NCBI GenBank assembly: GCA_005223375.1
Contig: RXOD01006181.1
Coordinates: forward strand, 1-11,027
Source: Amoebophrya sp. AT5.2
Taxonomy: Eukaryota > Sar > Dinophyceae > Syndiniales > Amoebophryaceae
Direction: 5' to 3'
DNA: 11,027 nucleotides
Shown: one piece after another, positions 1-6,904 of the stretch
Layout: every line of letters starts with the position of its first letter
Position numbering within the stretch: position 1 is the first letter of the stretch
Notes under the pieces: generated by a model
What the model saw: only the letters and a program-made list of their open reading frames with translations
Databases searched by the model: none
What the model was told of the DNA's origin: nothing
Position numbers and translations under genes: made by a program

Positions 1-1452
1 CCCGCCGTTTTGTCTCTGGTAGCTGGCCAAGGCCAGCGACGTGGACGACGTACTAGCCGAGCTCATCGGCATGATCTGCGTACTCGCGAGAGTAGTGCTT
101 GCGGGAGATGAACCTGCTGCCAACGTGGAGGGTCCATTCGCGTTCACCTGCTGCGCTAGCTGTGGCTGCGTGATCGTGTGGTGGTGTCGTGGCAACTGCT
201 GCACCCCAACCGATGACTTATTTCCCCTGCCGCCGCCGCCCCCAGCGTACGATGAAGCTGTCGTCGACGCTTGCTGCGCCAGTCCGCTCGGGCTGCTTGC
301 GAGCGTTTGCTGCTGCTGCATGGAATTCGGATCCTGCAGCGTGACCTTGCCGACCAAGTTCCACTGCAACTGCGGCGAGACGGAGGCCTTCTGTGCACCA
401 GGAGCATCTTCGTGCGCTGGCGGCAGAGTCTTCGTGCTCGAGTCCTTCGTTAATGCGTTTCCGTGCTGCTGCTCCGCATAGAATATGTGCACCCCAAATT
501 CATCTGCCGAGCCGCGGCCGCCTGCGGCGCCCCCTTCTGCAGCTGGGCTCACGGCAACTTGTGAGACAGCAAGAGCCGGCTTCGGCGAGTTTCCTCTGCT
601 GCGATTCGGCTCCACCATGGGGCCCACGCCCGGTATCGTTGTCGCGTTCAGCTGCGTGTTTATCAATCTCGGTGAAGCCGGAACCGGGCTCGCATACCAC
701 GCCTTCCCCACCTGGTATACGCGTGGCGACTTCTCCACGGAAGTTCCAGACATGGACCGACTCCGCGCTGTGTGCTGCAGCTGCGTACCGGTCAGCGTAT
801 TACCAACTACATCGACCCCTCCCACTGCGTAATTGCCCTGAGACTGCGACAGCGTGAGGCTTTCTTGGTTCATCATCGTCGCCCCGGACGCAGATGCAGA
901 GGCAGAGTTGATTGCCGCATTCTGCGCCCCGGTGACTCCAGCTGAGTTCGGCTGGCTCGCGGACAGACCCGGCACGTAGCTCGGCCTGTTGCCGTTGAAG
1001 AAGCCGATAGACGGCGCATTTCTGTTCCCGCCCGGCGGAAACAGCTGCTGGGGCTGCGGAAGCGGCGGCAGCCGCGGCGTCTGAATCGAGCGCGCGGTGA
1101 TCTGGGGCGAGAAGAAATGCACTGCGGAATGCTGGCGAAACACGCTGCTATTACCATTGCCGTTGCCGTTGTTCGTTGCAGACGAGCCGGACGGCGCACC
1201 CCCGGCGAGCGTTTTTCTTCGCGGCGTGATCAATGTAGGGGGCCCGGCGTCGGAGCGACTCCGCCCGACGAAATTGGCACGAGCCGAATGCGGGGCGCTG
1301 CCACCACTGCTCGCGATCGGAGGTGGGGCGTGTTGCTGCGGTGACTGGTGCTGGGGAGGGTGCGGCTGCGGGCTCATGCCGTGTGGAGGGGCGAAAGCGA
1401 ATCCACTCTCCGTGTTGCCCCGCGGCTGCATCATGATGCCCGGAGATGACAT
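1..1452 (-). CDS. Low-complexity Gln/Ser/Pro/Asn-rich protein, N-terminal 484 residues, 3' end outside window
   Basis: I translated this strand codon by codon: the frame is open from an ATG at 1452-1450 to base 1, 484 codons without a stop, and continues past the window edge. The nearest upstream in-frame stop is TAG at 1479-1477. The ATG has A at -3, so it is a reasonable start, although a splice acceptor just upstream cannot be excluded. The protein begins MSSPGIMMQPRG. It is Pro/Gln/His-rich near residues 25-50, has an alternating Asn-Gly run (1170-1150), Gln4 after PNSM (318-307) and Gly5 (243-229). Ser, Thr, Ala and Gln dominate, with few charged residues, and I see no folded domain, signal peptide or membrane segment. 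Such composition suggests an intrinsically disordered scaffold or a regulatory or RNA-binding tail, but no function can be assigned. It lies on the same strand as DNAAF5, downstream of it. The Cys-rich reading on the opposite strand is only its shadow. Confidence 0.72.
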   Translation of the reverse strand, partial: MSSPGIMMQPRGNTESGFAFAPPHGMSPQPHPPQHQSPQQHAPPPIASSGGSAPHSARANFVGRSRSDAGPPTLITPRRKTLAGGAPSGSSATNNGNGNGNSSVFRQHSAVHFFSPQITARSIQTPRLPPLPQPQQLFPPGGNRNAPSIGFFNGNRPSYVPGLSASQPNSAGVTGAQNAAINSASASASGATMMNQESLTLSQSQGNYAVGGVDVVGNTLTGTQLQHTARSRSMSGTSVEKSPRVYQVGKAWYASPVPASPRLINTQLNATTIPGVGPMVEPNRSRGNSPKPALAVSQVAVSPAAEGGAAGGRGSADEFGVHIFYAEQQHGNALTKDSSTKTLPPAHEDAPGAQKASVSPQLQWNLVGKVTLQDPNSMQQQQTLASSPSGLAQQASTTASSYAGGGGGRGNKSSVGVQQLPRHHHTITQPQLAQQVNANGPSTLAAGSSPASTTLASTQIMPMSSASTSSTSLALASYQRQNGG

Positions 1453-2619
1453 CCTGCTCAGCCAGCCGAATTTCGTCTACATCTACAAGAAATACTTCAT
1501 CCGCGATCTTTGCTCATTGTCATTCATTGTGGTACTTAAAATCAGGGGTCTCGACGTCAGTCAGCTCAGTGTAGTCGGGCCACCCAGGAGATCAAGATCA
1601 AGATGCGTCAGAATGAAAATATTGACATGCGCGCGGGCCCTTTGTTCCAGTTGTAGCGCGCACGGCTAGTAGTTGAGATGTTGTCCTCCAATAGCGAGAA
1701 CGAGATTCATTTTCCGTCTAAATGTAAAGATAGGAGAGCAAACAGACGCTCCTGAACCGGTTTGAGTTTGTTCGGTTTGCGGTTCTCCCGGTTCTTCGCC
1801 GTGTTATTTCAAAAACCGCGGCTCGCGCTGTGGAGGTGGACGTATATCTCGCTCCTTTTGTTTGCACGCGCTCAACCTCAACATGAACATGTATCTACTT
1901 GTTATCTTTTATCGCGCCAGGTGGTCGTGAGACGGCTGGCCGTGATCCATTCCGTGGACGTCGTCAACAAGTAAGAAGCCAAGAAGCCACGAAAACGAAG
2001 AACTCCCATCGGAAGAGGCACGGACGACGAAAACAAACAAGGCCAAGGATCCAACTACGTATACATTTTTTCGTGAGGTAGTCGCGTGTGAAAACAAAAG
2101 CGCCGCAGCGGTGGTTGACAAATGCGAATGGGATTCTCCCAAGTGAGATTACGTCGAAGCTCTCCTGCATCGATATACTTTATCGCCACTAGCATTCTTC
2201 GGTCTGTAGACGCGATTAATTTTTCGTCGACGTCGAAATCCCCAAGGTCAGCGTGGTCGCGCTTTGCATTTTTCGCCGGTGCACGACCGATGTCGCTTTG
2301 TACATCATTGGGACTCAGAAGGCCCTACGGGATCGGAATCAAGTTGTTTGTACGAAGAAAGCTTCGGCCGCGGTCGCGCGAAATGTACTTCGCTCCGGCG
2401 GCGCGCGTCAACGCGGTCACGCTCAGTCACGAGTAACAAGCAAGAACTCAATACAACTACAGCTGATCCAACGAGAGGCTCGCCCTCAATGGTGTCGGTG
2501 AACGTGGTGAAATGAAGTGATCTAGATCTACTTTACATCGATCGCGACGGCGTTGCGTCGTGGACGTCGTCGTGGTCCTCCAAAAAATAGCAGCAACATC
2601 CACTTTTTTTTTTTCCTCT
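1453..2619. other. Intergenic region between DNAAF5 and the Gln-rich gene
   Basis: No supportable gene is seen in these ~1.17 kb. Base composition is more AT-rich than the flanking exons, and the short frames on both strands (the longest, plus 2122-2436, has 104 codons) have no recognisable content. Being downstream of the DNAAF5 stop and upstream of the Gln-rich gene on the minus strand, it should hold the DNAAF5 3' UTR and the promoter or 5' UTR (perhaps a non-coding leader exon) of the next gene. An 11-base T run at 2604-2614 reads as A11 in the minus-strand mRNA, just after the DNAAF5 stop. I cannot locate a poly(A) signal or promoter element with confidence. Confidence 0.6.
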
Positions 2620-5550
2620 TCAGTTCTCCACCTCAATCAGGTTTTTGGCCACCGCGATCAAGTCCCGGAGCTGCTTCGCGTGGATGGCTTTGACGGAGGC
2701 CTTTTCCGCTTCCTGGACAAAGACCTGCAGGTTGTGGTGCAGCCCGGCGTTCAAACATTCAAGGACCGCCTGCTGGATCTTGGGGTTGGGGTCGTCGAAG
2801 TGTATAAACAGCGACGTGAGGATGTACTGGTACAAGTTCGCGGACCACTTTTCTGGCAGCGCCCGAAAAAACGCGCAGAACGCCTTGCAGGTCTCGACAC
2901 GGACCTGAGAGAGTGAGAATGAGAGTGATCATCGTCATCATGAGAGGAGGACGAGGTATAAATTAATATTATTGCGCACAGGTTTGTCGACGTCGAAACC
3001 GAAAGCGCGAAATCAATGCATCACACCCTTTATTTCTTTACCAATCGTAATATCGTATTCCTATGCTGCCACTGACACTGCGGGAAAAAAAAATTAACGT
3101 CAAGGTCCTCGCCTTACTCCCTCCAGGAGAAAAACGAAAAGTAAAAGCTGAGAAGCTTGCGCTTGGGTATTCTGATATACCTCGTCCTGCGAGTCGTCTA
3201 GTCTCTTCAGCAGCTCTGGGTACAAGTCTCGCAGCTGTTCATCTTCTGGCTGCAGCGCGTTCAGGATAAGCGTTACCACGAGCGTGGCGACCATCCTGTT
3301 GTCTGGGGACCAGCTATCGTCCATGCACGTCTTCAGTATTGGCAGCAGGTCTGGGAACACGCCCGCCAGGTCGGTTTCCACGTCGATCAAGTCCAGCACC
3401 AGAAACTGGTGGATGCACACCATCGTCGCCTTCCGGATTTTGTTCTGGCTCTGGCCCGGCCGCCAACTGGCGTTCGGCATCAACATCTCCTCAAACAGGA
3501 ACAGTGCGTGCTTTCTTAGCCCCGCCCGCACCACCTCGAACTTCTTCGATTCGAGGATCAAAAAGTGCAGAATGCCGAGAATGTCCACTCGCGCCCTCGC
3601 GGACACGCCCTTCGCCTCCTTCTCGTCGTCGTCGTGCCGCGGCGCGCCCAACGCGACGGACGCCTGCTTCGCGAGCACGGGCACGATCCGGTCGATGTGC
3701 TCGGCGGAAATGGCGTGTACGGAGTTCTTGATCAGCAGCTCGAAGATGGAGCGCTTCGGGCTCTGCTCGGGCCACTGCTGCGTGTCGGCGGACTCGAGCA
3801 GATGGCTCAGTTGCGACGACAGGTGCATCTTGTACACGTCGGGCACGGTACACCTGCAGATGCTGCTCGCCAGATACTCGATGCTCCGGTCCGACGAGGA
3901 AATGCCGGCTCCTCCGGACGCGGAGGAGCTGCTGTCCGCGGCCAGAGCCGGATCGATTGACGACTTGCAGCGGAGCAACACGTCGAAGAGGCGGGCCCAC
4001 TCGCCCTCAAGCAGCTTTTGCTTGGAAGGGGAAGTAGAGGTGGCCACGCAGAGAGCTTTTGCTGGCGAAGTAGATGAGCTGCTCGTGCTCGAGGACGAGG
4101 ACGACGAAGTGCTGCTGCCGCCGGAAGCTCCTGCTCCTGCGGTGGTTCTTGACGAGTTCCGCGTCAGTAAGCTGTCGAGGACCTCAAGAATCGTCGGAAG
4201 CAGCTCGTCGAGCGTGGTGGCATCCTCCAGGAACCGAACAGTCTGGGAAAGTATCTCCTCCGGAAGGTTATCGTAGTCGAACACCTGTGAGCAAAGCGAG
4301 CAGTAAGTACTAGCCGCCAATCGATTGACCATGACCATATGAAAATGCATCATAATCGAAAGACTCGGCGGTCGTGCGTCGAGCTGCAGCACGAGTTGTA
4401 TTTAATGAGGACGTCGCTTTTCCTTTTCGCCCAAAAGTAGAAGTAAATTGCAAGCAACGCGATGGACTTAATTTCATGATTCCTTTATTCCGAGCAACTG
4501 CAACGCCAAGAAAACACTTCACCAGCACGATCTGCGTCAGGATTTCGAGCACTTGTCGCTTGTTCTCAACGGAGATGGCGACGAACGGCTTCTCTTTTTT
4601 TTGCTCGACGCGTACCTTTGCCCGGTTCACCGTTGATTCGCCCCAATATTCGTCGTGCTGGATGTCTGCGTGCTTCGCCACCTCCCTGTCTGGCAAATAA
4701 TTTCCGGCCCCTGAGAAGCTGACTCCGAGGTGCTTGGACATCTGTTGAGGTGGTCAGTCAAGGCATCGGCATCTACTGGCTGTAGATAAACATGTACATG
4801 ATCACGGAGTACTAGTTGGACGAGATGTCCTCGCTTATATTCAAACGCGTCCTCGTTCAGTAATTGCCGTAATTCCTCGGCATTCGAAGTGGTCCTTGCG
4901 CTGTGAATTGAAGAAGCCGTACCCAAAACGGTTCCGCCTCCAAGTCCAATCTTAAAGTTCATCATCATCAATTACAATTACTTATTATGAAAGCTGCATA
5001 TGGAAAGTCGACTACAACAAAACTGCTGCTTTCGCGTCGTGGTCGCGCATGGTCTACGTCTAGGCGGCCTGCTGGCTGATCAGGATAGAAGTCAGAAAGT
5101 GCAATGCAAATTGATCCGAGTGCCTAGTACCGTCGTCACGATGAGTCCAGGGTCCGCGAGGAAGAGGCCCAAATTTTGCGCGCACGTTTCCACAATCTTT
5201 CGCACGTCTTGGTCTTCGTCCTCGACGGCTTTGTACAAATGCACTAAAATTGCGTCCACGTTGTCCTTCGCGTGCACGTGCAAAAGCACCAGAAAGATCT
5301 TCAACAATCTCGCGGCGCCGATGCGGAGCGTCGACGTCCACTGGACCAAATTTCCGAGGCACTGCGGGAGCAACCGGCCGGCATGGCGGGCCACATAAAA
5401 GCACATGGTCGCGGTGGGGAGCTTGTCCGCGAAAACGGATGGAAGTGCGGCAGCCGCGGTGGGTGTGAGTGCATGGCGGTCGACAAGGGTGTCAAAATCT
5501 GGAAACTGCCACTCCTCCTCAGTGTCGTCCACGAGCTCTGTGGTTGTTCG
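2620..5550 (-). CDS. DNAAF5: DNAAF5/HEATR2-like dynein axonemal assembly factor, 5'-partial, four exons
   Basis: DNAAF5 is a cytoplasmic HEAT-repeat protein that helps pre-assemble outer and inner dynein arms before transport into cilia. Exons on the minus strand: 5550-5131, 4741-4523, 4284-3181 and 2904-2620 (TGA at 2622-2620). Together they give 675 residues, with every junction in phase 0. Recognition rests on YPELLKRLDD near the end of exon 3, which continues across the splice as SQDE then VRVETCKAF. Supporting matches are FIHFDDPNPKIQQAV in the last exon and the HEAT helices AARLLKIFLVLL and LYKAVEDEDQDVRK in exon 1; all align with remembered human DNAAF5. The first exon has no usable N-terminal Met, so upstream exons are required; about 40% of the usual ~850-residue protein is missing. 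Exon 3 carries a Ser-rich insert (about 4160-4018) and a smaller one (about 3946-3884). The least certain part is exon 2, which has little visible similarity before ENKRQVLEIL. Confidence 0.93.
2905..3180 (-). other. DNAAF5 intron (last), phase 0
   Basis: On the minus strand the intron begins GTATAT after the exon end GACGAG, and it ends in a pyrimidine-rich tract CTCACTCTCTCAG. Joining the exons restores the conserved LDD-x3-EVR helix of DNAAF5 exactly at the junction, which is strong support. GATGAC upstream of the pyrimidine tract could be the branch site. An A/T-rich stretch with a 9-base A run (plus strand, about 3085-3093) lies inside. Confidence 0.9.
4285..4522 (-). other. DNAAF5 intron (second visible), phase 0
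   Basis: On the minus strand the donor is CTG|GTGAAG and the acceptor is TTTGCTCACAG|GTGTTC. TACTTAC, about 20 bases before the acceptor, is a near-consensus branch site. The intron is visibly richer in A/T than its exons. Splicing joins a HEAT-like helix (ENKRQVLEILTQIVL) to VFDYDNLPEE in phase 0. Confidence 0.82.
4742..5130 (-). other. DNAAF5 intron (first visible), phase 0
   Basis: On the minus strand the donor is ACGACG|GTACTAG and the acceptor CACCTCAACAG|ATGTCC, with CTGAC about 16 bases upstream as a branch-site candidate. The frame at the end of exon 1 runs into a stop at about 5092, so an intron is needed. One minus-strand frame within the intron (4971 downward, residues such as NAEELRQLLNEDAF) is fairly protein-like but has low G/C at third positions. 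A small extra exon there cannot be ruled out. Confidence 0.72.
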
Positions 5551-5989
5551 CTGTGCAACTTCATCATCATCGTCGCCACGTCAGTGCTAGTCTGTGTTCG
5601 AGCCTTCGCCTTGTCTGACCTCGTCAAAAGGCCACAAAAGCGTGACGCCCCCCCATCAAGCAGCAGCGCCAACCCCCGCGACATGGGGCGCGCGCGCCCA
5701 CGAGCGACCGACCGACCGGCCGACGGCGACGCTTCCACATAGGAGCCCCAAAGTGTGGGCGAGTGGCATCGCCTAGAACGAAGATGGGCGCCTCGGCCTC
5801 TAGCTAACTTCTTAGCGTGCGGGCGGGGCATCCAAAGAAGGGCGGAAATCGATGCCAAAGCGCGGGCAAGTCTCAGCGAGTACGCCCAAGCTGGCTGCGC
5901 ACCTTAGCGAGGCATGCCCCTGGGCACGCAGCAGCCCCATGCCCGGGAGTGAGTCACTGCGCGACGCATCATGTCCACGGCGCTGACCG
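5551..5989. other. Upstream flank of DNAAF5 exon with probable splice acceptor; no gene seen
   Basis: Immediately upstream (minus strand) of the DNAAF5 exon the sequence reads TTGCACAG|CGAACAACC. This gives a phase-0 acceptor like the other three, with CTGAC about 30 bases before it; the exon frame itself meets a TGA stop at 5583-5581. Beyond that, neither strand has a frame resembling HEAT repeats. The minus-strand frame 5858-5301 is rich in Arg, Ser and Pro and crosses the exon in a different frame, so it is treated as a shadow. A short CGAC tetranucleotide run occurs at about 5703-5717. Confidence 0.5.
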
Positions 5990-6829
5990 GTGCGGACTTG
6001 CGCCGCGTGCCGCTGCCGCTGCCCCGAGTTCGGGTCTTCAGCCGCAGACCATCGATCCGCGGAGGGGGCGGCGGCGCGTCGCGGTGGAGGCGAACGCTGC
6101 GGCGGGGGACGCGAGCGCTTTGGCGGAGCCGTGCGCTGCGGTGGGCTCGGCCGAGCGCCGTGGTGGGGGCGAGCCCCGTGGTGGAAGCGAGCCCCGTCGT
6201 GGGTGCGAGCGCCGACCGTGGTGGAGGAAAACGGCAAAGCATGCACGTGCCTACTGCTGCCAGAGGGCGGCTGCATCAACACAGTCGCCGCGCGCCGATC
6301 CTGCGTCGCCGTGAACTCTGGGCAAATCCGTCAGCCGCCGGAAAAGCTGAGAGCGGGGCGGCCAAAGGTAGCAGCGGCCTGCGGGGCCTATCTCCTCGCC
6401 AGTCGCAATCTCCGACCCTACCACCGGCGCGCGAAGATAGCCGGGGGCGTTGCCAGAACCAACGCACTACGCGCACGGCCCGACTGCAATGGTGCAGCTC
6501 GATACCACTTTCCTTGGTCGGCCCCAATTCGCACAGGCGGGCGGGGGGGCCCTGACTCTCGGCGGTGGCAATTGGCCGCCTGTGTGCTGCATGTTGGAGG
6601 CGCTGCGATTTTTTTCGCGATCGAATTCCTCGGGCCTCGCCCTACGATCGCTGCTGGCGCAAGGAGCGAGGAGCAAGAGGGCCCAGCCAATGGCGTGCCT
6701 CCGCTTCGAACTCTGGAGCTTTTGCGGGAAGAAGTAAGCACATCATCCATCGAGGAAATACAAACGGAACAGGAGGCAATTTTCAACGCGGAAACGCCCG
6801 CCGTCGAGTTCAAAACTGATTGCCTTTGA
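5990..6829 (+). pseudogene. Possible decayed coding stretch, unassigned
   Basis: One frame is open for 279 codons, but its first half is a simple Arg/Gly/Ala-rich translation of GC-rich repeats. More protein-like stretches appear in different frames in turn: from about 6240 (frame starting MHVPTAARGR), 6450-6737 (contains AMVQLDTTFLGRPQFAQ), and about 6650-6829 (acidic, contains SIEEIQTEQEAIFNAE). That frame-hopping resembles the clearer block that follows, so this may be its damaged 5' part. A donor-like GTAAGC at 6733-6738 follows the second stretch. No family is recognised, and chance open frames in GC-rich DNA are a real alternative. Confidence 0.22.
6141..6216 (+). repeat. Short 18-bp tandem repeat, about four units
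   Basis: Three adjacent 18-base units at 6163-6180, 6181-6198 and 6199-6216 follow the pattern GTGG-N2-GCGAGC-N-CCG-N2. A diverged 22-base unit precedes them at 6141-6162. In one plus frame they encode a hexapeptide pattern V-V-x-A-S-P/A. The array explains much of the length of the open frames here. Confidence 0.7.
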
Positions 6830-6904
6830 TCGATAGCGGAAGCACCCGGCACATGACTGGGGGAACCGCACTCATTTCCGAACAAACTTCTGTTGGACTA
6901 CTCG

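Noticed and set aside
41..481. Plus-strand 146-codon frame rich in Cys
   Set aside because: It is the complement of Gln/Ser/Ala-coding triplets in the long minus-strand frame; the Cys runs are the antisense of CAG/GCA repeats.
1909..2170. Two overlapping minus-strand frames in the intergenic region
   Set aside because: Short, overlapping in different frames, weak starts, AT-richer sequence and no recognisable content.
3284..4276. Plus-strand 330-codon frame
   Set aside because: It lies entirely opposite DNAAF5 exon 3, whose HEAT sequence is recognisable. Its Ser/Arg/Cys-rich content is a shadow.
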